A stretch of DNA of 64,000 nucleotides from the NCBI GenBank assembly GCA_017621155.1, contig JAGATP010000057.1, positions 1 through 64,000 of the forward strand, read 5' to 3'. Each line of letters begins with the position of its first letter. Position 1 is the first letter of the stretch. Below the pieces are notes generated by a model. That model had not been told where the DNA came from, made no database searches, and was given only the letters and a program-made list of their open reading frames with translations. This document shows positions 39,311-47,363 of the stretch, piece after piece. Source of the stretch: Clostridia bacterium (lineage in GTDB: Bacteria; Bacillota; Clostridia; Christensenellales; Borkfalkiaceae). Position numbers and translations under genes: made by a program.

Positions 39311-39862
39311 ATGCTACAAGAAATCAAAAGCGATTTGCTCCGCATTTCCATTCTCAGCGGATTGGCTTGCATTTTGGGCATTATACTCATCGTCGTACCG
39401 GCGGACGTCCTTCTATGGCTGTGTTTTGTCGTCCTCGGTCTTGCCGTCATTCTCTTTTCCCTTCCCGAATTTATCCATCAGATTCAATACTTCGGAGAAG
39501 AGCCCCTCTATGAATTTCTGCTCACCTGCGTCGTCATGGCGCTCGGCTTTGCACTCATCTTCTGGCAGGAGCCCGTGCTCATGATCATCATCGGCATTCT
39601 TCTCATCGGCATTCCCCTCGTCAAGATTTTCACCTGCAACGCGAAAATGGCGATGTTCCGCACCCAGCTCCCCATCCTCATTCTGGGCGTCACGCTCATC
39701 TTGGTCGGGCCGGGAAAGCTCGTCAACATCCTCTTTGACGTCGCAGGGTGGCTCATCATCTGCCTTGCCCTCGTCTACTTCGTCTATTCCCTCATCTTCC
39801 TTCTCCCCAAGAAGAAGTCCCATGCCATCCAACGGGAAAAGAAGAACATCGGCGATGAATAA
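39311..39862 (+). CDS. DUF308 (HdeD-like) integral membrane protein
   Basis: The 183-residue protein has six predicted transmembrane helices arranged as three pairs, as in the DUF308/HdeD family; ILSGLACILGIILIVVPADV and VVMALGFALIFWQEPVLMII are repeated units. HdeD is implicated in acid resistance in E. coli, but the function in Firmicutes is unknown. It overlaps the following BirA-like gene by 8 bp, so the two are co-expressed. Confidence 0.75.
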   Translation: MLQEIKSDLLRISILSGLACILGIILIVVPADVLLWLCFVVLGLAVILFSLPEFIHQIQYFGEEPLYEFLLTCVVMALGFALIFWQEPVLMIIIGILLIGIPLVKIFTCNAKMAMFRTQLPILILGVTLILVGPGKLVNILFDVAGWLIICLALVYFVYSLIFLLPKKKSHAIQREKKNIGDE

Positions 39863-40511
39863 ACTCGAAAGCAACGTCCTTTCCGCACTCTCCCGTGCGG
39901 AAACTTTTCTTTCGGGAGAGATGCTCGCGATGGAAAACAACGTCTCCCGCGCCGCCGTATGGAAGGCGGTACGCTCCTTAAAAGAAAAGGGCTACCCCAT
40001 CGAAAGCGAAAAAAAGAGAGGTTATTTTCTCCACCCCACCGAAAAGCTCTACGCCGAAGGAATTTGTCTTTCCTTCCCGTGCGACGTCTTTGTCTTTGAA
40101 AGCCTCGACTCCACGAGCAGCGAGGCAAAGCGGAGACTGCGAAAAAAGCCGATTCTCATCCTCGCCGAAATGCAGACGCAGGGAAAGGGACGGAGAAATT
40201 CCGTCTTCCCCTCTCCCCCTTCGGGAACGTACTTTACGCTCGGCGTTCCCCTGCGCTTTCCGCTCACCCGCTTTCCCGCATACAAAGAAATGCTCCTCTC
40301 TCTCATTGCAGAGCACTTCTCCTGCGAAAGGGAAGAACATTCCCTCGTAAAAGAGGGCAACAAAGTGGGCGGCGTCCTCTTGGAGAGCGAAGTCGAATAC
40401 GACGAATGCACCGCTCTTTTCATCGGAGTCGGCTACTATCCCCCGCTTGCGAACAAGCTTTCTTCCCTCTCTGCCCTCTGCGAAAACCTCTACGCCGCAT
40501 TGAAAAAATAA
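39855..40511 (+). CDS. BirA-like protein: HTH domain with degenerate, truncated biotin ligase domain
   Basis: The 218-residue protein has an N-terminal BirA-type helix-turn-helix (residues 1-60; NNVSRAAVWKAVRSLKEKGY) followed by a shortened ligase-like domain. The glycine-rich loop reads QTQGKGRRNSVFPSPP; compared with E. coli GRGRRGR the last Gly-Arg are Asn-Ser. The KWPND motif that supplies the catalytic lysine is missing: the sequence goes straight from HSLVKE to GNKVGGVLLES. The C-terminal SH3-like domain of group II ligases (about 320 residues) is also absent. It may therefore be a biotin-responsive repressor rather than a working ligase, which would require another birA elsewhere. The adjacent convergent bioY with a BirA-like operator supports this. 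Residual ligase activity cannot be excluded. Confidence 0.7.
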   Translation: MNKLESNVLSALSRAETFLSGEMLAMENNVSRAAVWKAVRSLKEKGYPIESEKKRGYFLHPTEKLYAEGICLSFPCDVFVFESLDSTSSEAKRRLRKKPILILAEMQTQGKGRRNSVFPSPPSGTYFTLGVPLRFPLTRFPAYKEMLLSLIAEHFSCEREEHSLVKEGNKVGGVLLESEVEYDECTALFIGVGYYPPLANKLSSLSALCENLYAALKK

Positions 40512-40555
40512 ACGCCCGAAAGACTTTCTGCTTTAAAGCAGACGCCTCGGGCGTT
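40511..40555. terminator. Bidirectional terminator between the BirA-like gene and bioY
   Basis: Outer stem AACGCCCGA / TCGGGCGTT with an inner hairpin (TCTGCTT / AAGCAGA), flanked by T-rich tracts on both strands. Confidence 0.85.
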
Positions 40556-40562
40556 TTTATTT

Positions 40563-41102
40563 TCAGGGAACGAAGCGCTGCAATCGCTCCACCAGGACGA
40601 GGGAAAGGACGATTTTGACGAGATCGAAGAGGTAATACGGCAGAATGGTATATCCGATTGCCGTGAAAAAGTCGTATTTCGTCCAAGCCATGAACCAAAC
40701 CGTCCCCACCGCATAGCAAAGGAGGAGTCCCGAAAGCATCATCCCTCCCCAAACGAGATACTTCGTCCAGACGTGCTTAAAGTGCGTCAGGCGAATGCAA
40801 CCCACGACGAGGGCGAGGGGCAAAAAGCCGATGACGAATCCCGTCGTCGCATTCGGCCCTGCCGCAAAGGAGGCAAAGACGGGAATGCCGATCAATCCCA
40901 TCAGCGTATAAATCGCCGCCGCGGCAAGTCCCCTCCAAACTCCGAACAGCCCCGCGCAGACGAACACCGCCACGAGCTGCAGAGAATATTTCACCGTCTC
41001 CGAGACGGGAATGGAAATCCACGAGCAGACGGTAATCAACGCCACGGAAAGCGCGATAATGCAGAGATTGAACGTAGCACTTTTTCTTATTTCCTGTTTC
41101 AT
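40563..41102 (-). CDS. bioY: Biotin transporter substrate-binding membrane subunit BioY
   Basis: The 179-residue S component of an ECF transporter has six transmembrane helices and typical BioY segments (LSVALITVCSWISIPVS, LMGLIGIPVFASFAAGP, TTGFVIGFLPLALVVG). It imports biotin, either alone or with a shared EcfA/T module not present here. I use the ATG at 41102; an upstream ATG 12 codons earlier would lie within the promoter. The promoter -10 ends only 8 bp before this ATG, so the mRNA is predicted to be nearly leaderless. Confidence 0.88.
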   Translation of the reverse strand: MKQEIRKSATFNLCIIALSVALITVCSWISIPVSETVKYSLQLVAVFVCAGLFGVWRGLAAAAIYTLMGLIGIPVFASFAAGPNATTGFVIGFLPLALVVGCIRLTHFKHVWTKYLVWGGMMLSGLLLCYAVGTVWFMAWTKYDFFTAIGYTILPYYLFDLVKIVLSLVLVERLQRFVP

Positions 41103-41109
41103 GCCCCTT

Positions 41110-41138
41110 ATTTTACCACAATCGTGTTTTTCTGTCAA
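41110..41138 (-). promoter_or_regulatory. Promoter of bioY (near-leaderless)
   Basis: TTGACA (41133-41138), 17 bp spacer, TAAAAT (41110-41115) on the minus strand. Transcription should begin within a few bases of the bioY ATG (41102). Confidence 0.75.
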
Positions 41139-41162
41139 CTATTTTTCAATATTAGTTTACTA
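41132..41162 (-). promoter_or_regulatory. Candidate BirA-type operator overlapping the bioY -35
   Basis: On the minus strand, half-sites TAGTAAAC and GTTGACAG are inverted and separated by 15 bp. BirA operators of Firmicutes have the form TTGTWAAC-N15-GTTWACAA; about six or seven of eight bases match in each half. The right half includes the -35 box, so occupancy would block transcription. Confidence 0.5.
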
Positions 41163-41203
41163 AAAAAGGAGAACGGACAAGCTTTTTGTCCGTTCCCTTT
41201 TTT
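41163..41203 (-). terminator. Terminator of the five-gene export operon
   Basis: Stem AAAAAAGG-GAACGGACAA / TTGTCCGTTC-CTTTTTT with a short loop, followed by T on the minus strand, 28 bp after the permease stop. Confidence 0.85.
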
Positions 41204-41230
41204 GAAACTTAGCGATAAAAATGACAGCGA

Positions 41231-42391
41231 TTATTCAGCGCGCAGATTTTCGATGACGTTGACCTGCGTCGTCTGATAAGCAAAGAGCAAACTGAATACG
41301 ATGCTGAGTCCCAGACAACAGACCAGATACATGAGGAGAGAATAGGGAGTCAGCATGATGACCCATCGAATCCCCTGCGTACAGAAGAGGATGGTTTTGT
41401 ATAAAAGGAAGCCGTCGATGACCAAAATAGCAGACAGAAGGAGATTGCCGAGCATGACGAGGAGTCCCTCGCTGACGAACTGCGCGACGATGCTTCCCTT
41501 GCCCGCACCGATGGCGCGTTTGACGCCGATTTCGAACTTTCTGTCGTTCAAAGCGTTCTTAAAGCTGCCGTACAAGTTGACGGCGAGGATAAAGTAGAGA
41601 AAGATGACGAGCATCGCCTTGTTCCATGCCGCCTGTGCGTTTTGCGCCGCAGAAAGCCGAGCGATTTGATAGGTGGAACCCGCATTCGCCCCCAAATCTT
41701 CGGCAAACTGCACCAGCTCTTCGTGATACTGCACTTCGGCATAGACGAAAAATTGAGAAAGCTGTACGCTCGGATGGATCGCGGGATCGTACATAACGGC
41801 AACGAGCAACCCGTCGTACCCGCGAAGCGTCTCCGTGATCCGATAAAAGACGGGCTCGCCCTGTCCGTTGTGTTCAAAAATATCGTCATAAGAGGAAAAC
41901 CCGATTTCGGTATCGCCGTTTTGCGAAAAGATTTCATAGAGCTGTTCGCTCACCCAAACTTCTCCCTTTTTCAGCGTTTTTCCCTCGGGCAGGATATTTT
42001 TCGTATACTCCCCTCCCTGTATGGTATAGTATGCAAACGCATCGGAAGGCAAATAGACGATGCCGACGTTTGCCTCGGACACACTGTGATCGTAGCCGAA
42101 CAGCTTGACGTTCGTCATGTCATAGGCGTAATAGGAAGCACCGATCTCGTCCAGATAATTGGTCAAAGTCTCTCTCTTTTTCGTGTAATCCTCCTCATTG
42201 GGCAATACGCTAAGTGTGACGATCTCCTGCGGCAAGCGGGCTTGGAATTTATTGGAATTGAAGATGGTGGAATCCTGAAACAAAAAGTAGGAAAGCAGCA
42301 GGGAAAACGAAATGAGGATGCTGATGGAAAGGAGCAAATAGCTCTTGAAATTCTTTTTTACCATGGAAACGGAATGCAGAAAAAGACTCAT
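41231..42391 (-). CDS. MacB/FtsX-like ABC transporter permease
   Basis: The 386-residue permease has one N-terminal helix (about 16-38), a large extracytoplasmic domain (about 40-265) and three C-terminal helices around the FtsX signature (DRKFEIGVKRAIGAGKGSIV). Such permeases work with a dedicated ATPase and often an adaptor in peptide efflux or envelope mechanotransmission. It is the last gene of the operon and overlaps the ATPase gene by 4 bp. Confidence 0.85.
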   Translation of the reverse strand: MSLFLHSVSMVKKNFKSYLLLSISILISFSLLLSYFLFQDSTIFNSNKFQARLPQEIVTLSVLPNEEDYTKKRETLTNYLDEIGASYYAYDMTNVKLFGYDHSVSEANVGIVYLPSDAFAYYTIQGGEYTKNILPEGKTLKKGEVWVSEQLYEIFSQNGDTEIGFSSYDDIFEHNGQGEPVFYRITETLRGYDGLLVAVMYDPAIHPSVQLSQFFVYAEVQYHEELVQFAEDLGANAGSTYQIARLSAAQNAQAAWNKAMLVIFLYFILAVNLYGSFKNALNDRKFEIGVKRAIGAGKGSIVAQFVSEGLLVMLGNLLLSAILVIDGFLLYKTILFCTQGIRWVIMLTPYSLLMYLVCCLGLSIVFSLLFAYQTTQVNVIENLRAE

Positions 42392-43020
42392 AGCAACCTC
42401 CCGTCCTGCAATGTATAAATCTGCCGTGCCTGTCTTGCCGTGTCCTCATCGTGCGTGATGACGACGACGGCGCGCCCCTCAAGGTGGCATTCCTCGAAGA
42501 GCGAAAACACCAAGTCACGATTTTCCCTGTCCAGATTTCCCGTCGGCTCGTCGGCAATGATCAAGGCGGGGTTTAAAATCAGCGACCGCGCAATCGCCAC
42601 CCTCTGTTTTTCGCCGCCCGAAAGGAGGGACGCCGACTGATTCAGAAGAGGGCGTATATCCAGCCGATCGACGAGCTTGTCGAACTGCTCCGCCCCTCCC
42701 CTTGCGTACAGCGTGGGGAGGAGAATGTTTTCCCGACAGGTCATGGTGGGAATGAGATTGTACGACTGATAGATAAAGCCGATCTGCGATAAGCGAAGCT
42801 TATGGTAATCTCTGCCCGAAATAATATGCTCCCCGTTGAAGGTATACGTCCCGCCGTCAAAGGACTCCAACAGCCCCAAAATGTTCATCAGCGTGGATTT
42901 CCCCGAGCCGGACTTGCCGACAACGGCGTAATAGCTGCCGGGCACGATGTGCAAATTGATGTCCTTCAGCACCTCGCGCACATATGCCTTTCGGATGTGC
43001 TCTAATTGAATTTCCAACAT
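42388..43020 (-). CDS. MacB-type ABC transporter ATP-binding protein
   Basis: The 210-residue ATPase of the LolD/MacB class has Walker A VVGKSGSGKST (about 35-45), signature SGGEKQRVAIARSL, Walker B ALIIADEPTGNLD and the H-loop VVVITHDEDTA. It partners the permease downstream, with its start 2 bp after the adaptor gene. Confidence 0.92.
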   Translation of the reverse strand: MLEIQLEHIRKAYVREVLKDINLHIVPGSYYAVVGKSGSGKSTLMNILGLLESFDGGTYTFNGEHIISGRDYHKLRLSQIGFIYQSYNLIPTMTCRENILLPTLYARGGAEQFDKLVDRLDIRPLLNQSASLLSGGEKQRVAIARSLILNPALIIADEPTGNLDRENRDLVFSLFEECHLEGRAVVVITHDEDTARQARQIYTLQDGRLL

Positions 43021-43022
43021 CG

Positions 43023-43838
43023 CTATGACCCGAAGCCGAAGGCGCTCTTATAGCCCGAATCGCAAAGATCGGTCTCCTCTACCCCTACGACGGACAAGTA
43101 ATTCCCCGAACGCATATCGACGACGACGGGCTTTTCGATGACCTGATCCCCGTTGACGACGCGCACGTAATACTTTCCGTCCGCCTTTTTGTAGACGCAA
43201 GCGTCGGGAAGGGCAAGCAGTTGCCGATAGACCCGTCCCGTGCGGACATCAAAGGTAGGAACGCTCTCCCCGCAGGCGTGATCGCCCTCGACCAAAAACT
43301 TAACCTGCACCGTTCCGTTTTTCACGAGCGTGGAGCGAAAATAAGGCGTCACCTTGTAGCCCTCCGTGGTCGTCAGCCCACCGTTCCACGTAAACAGCCT
43401 TTCCGCCACGAGCGGATTGACGTTGCCGACGAAACAGACGCTGTCAAGCGAATCGAAGCAGAGATAAGTCTCCGCCTTTTCCCGCAAAATGCCGTTTCCC
43501 GCCGCAAGCACGGGATTCGTGCCGCAGTACCCGATGACGTTGCCGGTCTGCACCTCGTCTCCCACGGAAATGATGAGCGCCGTATTGGCGTCAAGCTCCT
43601 GCACGAACGCCTCGTACGGCTCGTACGTGCCGCTCAAGGTGTAATACTCCTCGAAATCCTGATAAGACGGGGCGACGAGCTCCCCGTAGCTGAGGGAAGT
43701 ATGTGGCTTCACCTCCCCCGCAAGGTAGCTCTTCTGCTCTGCGGAAGAGAGCAGAAAGATGCAGACGACGGGAATGGAAAGCAGCGCCAAAAAGACGATG
43801 AAAACGACAGCGTTGCGAATTTTATGCGATAATTTCAT
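43023..43838 (-). CDS. Membrane-anchored HlyD/MacA-like adaptor protein (probable)
   Basis: The 271-residue protein has one N-terminal helix (about 9-32, VVFIVFLALLSIPVVCIFLL) and an extracytoplasmic beta-rich part. In it VGDEVQTGNVIGYCGTN resembles the lipoyl/barrel-sandwich portion of periplasmic adaptors, and TLVKNGTVQVKFLVEGDHAC the beta-barrel region. Similarity to known adaptors is weak; position directly before a MacB-type ATPase and permease supports the call. I start at the ATG with AAGGAG 8 bases upstream rather than nine codons earlier. Confidence 0.6.
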   Translation of the reverse strand: MKLSHKIRNAVVFIVFLALLSIPVVCIFLLSSAEQKSYLAGEVKPHTSLSYGELVAPSYQDFEEYYTLSGTYEPYEAFVQELDANTALIISVGDEVQTGNVIGYCGTNPVLAAGNGILREKAETYLCFDSLDSVCFVGNVNPLVAERLFTWNGGLTTTEGYKVTPYFRSTLVKNGTVQVKFLVEGDHACGESVPTFDVRTGRVYRQLLALPDACVYKKADGKYYVRVVNGDQVIEKPVVVDMRSGNYLSVVGVEETDLCDSGYKSAFGFGS

Positions 43839-43873
43839 AGTCAAACTCCTTTTTTCGGCGACCAAGCGGGCGC

Positions 43874-45046
43874 TCAGCGCTGAAAGGCTTCATAATACCC
43901 CTCTACGTCCCAGCCGAGCGTGTATGCGATCCACATCGGCTCGGACAGGGAAACGGTGCGGTTGAACACGTTTCCGAACACTTTTGTTTCCCCGTCAATT
44001 TCGTATTCCGCACACAGGGTGAGCATATAATAGCCGGGCTTTGCGTGCCATTTCCCCGAGAAATTGTAAATCGCTCCCGCGTTGAGCTCTAAGGGCGTAA
44101 CGCCGTCCCACTTCATGCTGTATTGCCGCATTCCATCCTCGACCCAAAACGAAACGTCCGAAAACGTCGTGTCGCTCTCCGCAAAGAACAGCCGCTTCAA
44201 GGTCACGTTCTTTTGCGGTTCGATTCGGAAAGCGTTCGAAAGCGCCGAGCCGTCCGCATGGTAGTCCTCTTTTTTGAAGCTTACGTACAGACCGCCGAAC
44301 CCTATGTCTTTATATTTCTCTACGTCGTAATAGGGTGTTGTTTCGGCGACCAAATGGACTTCCGCATCGAAATGATAGTCCTTCCCGCCCGCATGGAGCA
44401 CGTATTCCGTGATTGTCTCCGTCTCCGAAAAACTCGCATGCCATGAGGAATCCGGAATGTCTTCGGCTACGCCATGAGAGATATAATATCGATACAGCGT
44501 CTGCTTTTCCGATTTCTCCCAAGCCTCTCTCAGCTGTTCGTTGTATTCCTCGTATTTTTTCTCGTCGTTTTCATAAAAATAGCGCAGCAGCTCCCAGTCC
44601 ATTCCGTTTGCCATCTGAAAGGCGGGATAGGAGTTGAAAGCCACGGTATCTATCTCTCCCTTTGCATTCCGATAAGGCTTCACCTCAACGGTCAACTTCG
44701 CTTTACAGTTCATCGTCACCGTCGCGTCATCCAGCAAAAAAGGGGACAAAATTACAGTGGAATAGGGAAGTCCTCCAATAAACGACGCGCCCATATATTG
44801 ATCGCTCCCCATATAATTCATCAGTTTGCCCTTATAAGAATAGACCTCGTACTCTCCCCGCAACAGAATAGGCTCTTCCAACTTAGGGACGACGATTTCT
44901 TTGGGCATCGCGGGAACGGCGGGCTCTGTTCTCTCGACGGGTTTTGTCGTCTGCTCGGCAGGATTTGTCGTCGAAGAAACGGGGGCGCAGCCGGTAAAGA
45001 AAAACACTGCACAAAACAGCAGTGTCATTCCTGTTTTTCCTTTCAT
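43874..45046 (-). CDS. Large lipoprotein of the export operon, unknown family
   Basis: The 390-residue protein has a clear lipoprotein signal (MKGKTGMTLLFCAVFFFTGC, lipidated Cys20) and a Thr/Pro/Glu linker (SSTTNPAEQTTKPVERTEPA). A beta-rich extracellular body of about 330 residues follows, which I do not recognise. Late segments such as NFSGKWHAKPGYYMLTLCAE and KVFGNVFNRTVSLSE suggest immunoglobulin-like strands. It lies between the small exported protein and the adaptor/ABC genes, preceded by a strong stem-loop, and has AGGAGG before its start. Confidence 0.7.
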   Translation of the reverse strand: MKGKTGMTLLFCAVFFFTGCAPVSSTTNPAEQTTKPVERTEPAVPAMPKEIVVPKLEEPILLRGEYEVYSYKGKLMNYMGSDQYMGASFIGGLPYSTVILSPFLLDDATVTMNCKAKLTVEVKPYRNAKGEIDTVAFNSYPAFQMANGMDWELLRYFYENDEKKYEEYNEQLREAWEKSEKQTLYRYYISHGVAEDIPDSSWHASFSETETITEYVLHAGGKDYHFDAEVHLVAETTPYYDVEKYKDIGFGGLYVSFKKEDYHADGSALSNAFRIEPQKNVTLKRLFFAESDTTFSDVSFWVEDGMRQYSMKWDGVTPLELNAGAIYNFSGKWHAKPGYYMLTLCAEYEIDGETKVFGNVFNRTVSLSEPMWIAYTLGWDVEGYYEAFQR

Positions 45047-45081
45047 CTTTTTACCTCCTCAATGAATGATGAATGCGGAGC

Positions 45082-45113
45082 GCTTTCCCTCTGCGGCAAA
45101 GCAGAGGGAAAGC
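45082..45113 (-). other. Strong intra-operon stem-loop without T tract
   Basis: A perfect 13-bp stem GCTTTCCCTCTGC / GCAGAGGGAAAGC with a 6-nt loop lies between the 194-residue exported protein gene and the lipoprotein gene. No run of T follows, so it is more likely an mRNA-stabilising or partial attenuation element that raises the first product above the transporter. Confidence 0.7.
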
Positions 45114-45130
45114 ACCCCCTCTAATTTACG

Positions 45131-45715
45131 TTATACAGCCTTCACAAAGTGCTTAAATTCAGCATCGCTGTACATAGCACATCTGACGTATGCCGCGTTT
45201 GTTCTCGGCATATAGGATATTTCTTGTATGTCATTTCTTATCGTCATCCCGTTGGTAAGCCTTGCTATGTAATATGCCGCCACCGAACAGCCGGGGAACA
45301 CCGTTTCCAAACGATAATATCCGTTTGGAGTTTCCATATTTCCCGCCACCAATTCATAGATTATCGTTTGTTCTGCCGTATAGGTCACTTCTGTCGCAAC
45401 GCCGATACTTGCCGTCAATCCCAAAAAGTCCGCTCCCAGCGAGCCTTCCATTCCCATCGACACACTTGTACCCTGCGATATCTGTATCGCAGTCGTTGCG
45501 GCCGTCGTGTGATAGACCTGCGTGCCGTGATTGGCAATGATCACCGTTTTATTTCCCGTAATCGCCAATTCCGGAAACATAGGCGGGTTGACGATTGCCG
45601 CAGGCGAAATTTCAGACTCCGCAGACGCCTGCACCTTCGCAGCTTTGGCGCAGCAAGGAGTGCCGATTAAAATTACACTGCACAAAATTCCAATCAAAAT
45701 ATTCTTTTTTGTCAT
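45131..45715 (-). CDS. Small exported protein leading the ABC export operon, unknown family
   Basis: The 194-residue precursor has a signal peptide (MTKKNILIGILCSVILIGTP, cleavage probably near AKA-AKV). The mature part contains a long alternating Ser/Thr/Gly-rich strand region (QGTSVSMGMEGSLGADFLGL, then TASIGVATEVTYTAEQTI), a pattern seen in beta-hairpin or pore-forming proteins, but I cannot assign a family. It is the first gene of an operon with a lipoprotein, adaptor and ABC transporter. It has a very strong ribosome binding site and is followed by a stem-loop, as expected for an abundant product. A bacteriocin-like or surface protein role is only an inference. Confidence 0.65.
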   Translation of the reverse strand: MTKKNILIGILCSVILIGTPCCAKAAKVQASAESEISPAAIVNPPMFPELAITGNKTVIIANHGTQVYHTTAATTAIQISQGTSVSMGMEGSLGADFLGLTASIGVATEVTYTAEQTIIYELVAGNMETPNGYYRLETVFPGCSVAAYYIARLTNGMTIRNDIQEISYMPRTNAAYVRCAMYSDAEFKHFVKAV

Positions 45716-45770
45716 TTTTTTCCTCCTTTTTTCTTTCTACTTTTGTTTTGGTGCTGAGTTTCTCTGCCCG

Positions 45771-45785
45771 TCATACGATACCCAT
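45771..45785 (-). CDS. Possible four-codon leader peptide (Met-Gly-Ile-Val)
   Basis: In the leader of the exported-protein gene, AAGGAGGT lies 8 bases before ATG GGT ATC GTA TGA. A near-perfect ribosome binding site on a minimal open frame suggests a regulatory upstream frame or a ribosome stand-by site. It is too short for any statistical support. Confidence 0.3.
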   Translation of the reverse strand: MGIV

Positions 45786-45835
45786 CGGAGCGCACCTCCT
45801 TGCTTATTTCTTATCGATCAATTCAGACCCTCTTT

Positions 45836-45864
45836 ATTTTATCACACTTTTATTGATTTGTAAA
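45836..45864 (-). promoter_or_regulatory. Promoter of the five-gene export operon
   Basis: TTTACA (45859-45864), 17 bp spacer, TAAAAT (45836-45841) on the minus strand, with a leader of about 115 nt that includes the minimal open frame. Confidence 0.7.
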
Positions 45865-45934
45865 TAGTAAAATGAAATTTTTTCAATAGGTTTTTTAAAT
45901 AGCCATCTTCATATTTCTGCATACTTTCTCAAGC

Positions 45935-45973
45935 AAAAAACACCCTTGAAAGCGGATTGCTCTCAAAGGTGTT
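45935..45973 (-). terminator. Terminator of metK
   Basis: Stem ACACC-TTGA-AGC / GCT-TCAA-GGTGT with small mismatches and a loop near 45955, followed by TTTTTT on the minus strand; about 40 bp after the metK stop. Confidence 0.8.
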
Positions 45974-46014
45974 TCTGTCGTTTTTCTAAGGTGTGCTCAC
46001 ACGAACACTCTAAT

Positions 46015-47175
46015 TTATAAGTATTTTTTCAGATCGTCTGTCCGATCGACCCTTTCCCAAGGGAGACCTTCTTTCCCAAAATGACCGTATGCGCAGGTCG
46101 CGGAATAAATAGGCGCGCGCAGAGAAAGCGTTTTGATAATGGAATACGGGCGAAGGTCAAATTCCTTCATGACGATATCCGCAATCTCTCCGTCGGGACG
46201 CTTGCCCGTGCCGAAGGTATCGACGAAGATGCTGACGGGGTTTGCCACGCCGATGGCGTAAGCCACCTGGAGTTCCACTTCGTCCGCAAGCCCTGCCGCC
46301 ACGAGATTCTTACAGATGTAGCGCGCCATATACGTTGCGCTCCTGTCCACCTTGGTGGGGTCTTTTCCCGAAAAGCACCCGCCGCCGTGCGCACACCGTC
46401 CGCCGTAAGTATCGACGATGATCTTTCTTCCCGTCAAACCGCTGTCCCCTTCCGGGCCGCCGATTTCAAATCTGCCCGTGGGGTTGATAAAATACTTGGT
46501 GTTCTCATCGAGAAGAGATGAAGGGATAATCTCCCGAATGACGAACTTCTTCATATCCTCCGCAATCCTCTCCTGCGAGACGAAGGCGTCATGCTGGGTG
46601 GAGACCACGACGGTATCGATGCGCACGGGCGTCTTGCCGTCGTATTCTACCGTCACCTGCGTCTTGCCGTCCGGTCTGAGATAGGGCAAAAGTCCGCTCT
46701 TGCGAACTTCGGTGAGCCGCTTTGCAAGCTTATGCGAGAGCATGATGGGAAGGGGCATCAGCTCCTCCGTCTCTCTGCACGCATAGCCGAACATCATGCC
46801 CTGATCGCCCGCGCCGAACAAATCGGCTTCGTCGCCGCCCGCCTTTTTCTCGACAGAAGCGTCCACGCCGAGCGCAATGTCGGGGGATTGCCGATGAATT
46901 TCCACCAAAATTTTGCATTTATCGTAAGAGAAGCTGCCGAAATCGTAGCCGATGGAACGGATGATCTCGCGCGCCGTCTTTTCATAATCAACCTCGGCGG
47001 TGGTCGTCACTTCGCCCATGATGAGCAATAAATTGTACGCGGCACAACACTCGATGGCACAGCGCGCCATGGGATCTTGCGCGTAAATTGCGTCGACCAA
47101 ACCGTCCGAAATACAGTCGCACACCTTGTCGGGATGCCCTTCCGTCACACTTTCACTTGTAAAAAATTTTCTCAT
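46015..47175 (-). CDS. metK: S-adenosylmethionine synthetase
   Basis: The 386-residue enzyme makes SAM from methionine and ATP. It carries [20 protein letters not shown] at the start, the [12 protein letters not shown] signature, and [19 protein letters not shown], where the usual GGGAFSGKD has Cys for Ala. The length is normal. No SAM riboswitch fits in the short leader (about 33 nt after the -10). The ribosome binding site (AGGAC) is weak. Confidence 0.98.
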   Translation of the reverse strand: MRKFFTSESVTEGHPDKVCDCISDGLVDAIYAQDPMARCAIECCAAYNLLLIMGEVTTTAEVDYEKTAREIIRSIGYDFGSFSYDKCKILVEIHRQSPDIALGVDASVEKKAGGDEADLFGAGDQGMMFGYACRETEELMPLPIMLSHKLAKRLTEVRKSGLLPYLRPDGKTQVTVEYDGKTPVRIDTVVVSTQHDAFVSQERIAEDMKKFVIREIIPSSLLDENTKYFINPTGRFEIGGPEGDSGLTGRKIIVDTYGGRCAHGGGCFSGKDPTKVDRSATYMARYICKNLVAAGLADEVELQVAYAIGVANPVSIFVDTFGTGKRPDGEIADIVMKEFDLRPYSIIKTLSLRAPIYSATCAYGHFGKEGLPWERVDRTDDLKKYL

Positions 47176-47208
47176 AGCGTTTTTCGTCCTAAATTCAAAT
47201 TACAGCTC

Positions 47209-47238
47209 ATTATACCGCACAAAGGAAGGGTTTGTCAA
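47209..47238 (-). promoter_or_regulatory. Promoter of metK
   Basis: TTGACA (47233-47238), 18 bp spacer, TATAAT (47209-47214) on the minus strand. Confidence 0.78.
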
Positions 47239-47303
47239 CTCTTTCTTCTCAAATGAATGCAAAACTTCTCCAAGCCGAAAAACGACATTCCACCCCTAGC
47301 GTG

Positions 47304-47336
47304 AAAAATGCCAAAGCAAATTGCTTCGGCATTTTT
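47304..47336 (-). terminator. Terminator of the degV-family gene
   Basis: Stem AAAAATGCC-AAGCAA / TTGCTT-GGCATTTTT with one mismatch; T run on the minus strand, about 30 bp after the stop codon. Confidence 0.82.
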
Positions 47337-47363
47337 CTTTTATTTGAGAAAATGAGCAAACGT

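Noticed and set aside
47176-47240. SAM riboswitch upstream of metK
   Set aside because: The leader is only about 33 nt after the -10 box and shows no SAM-I helices.
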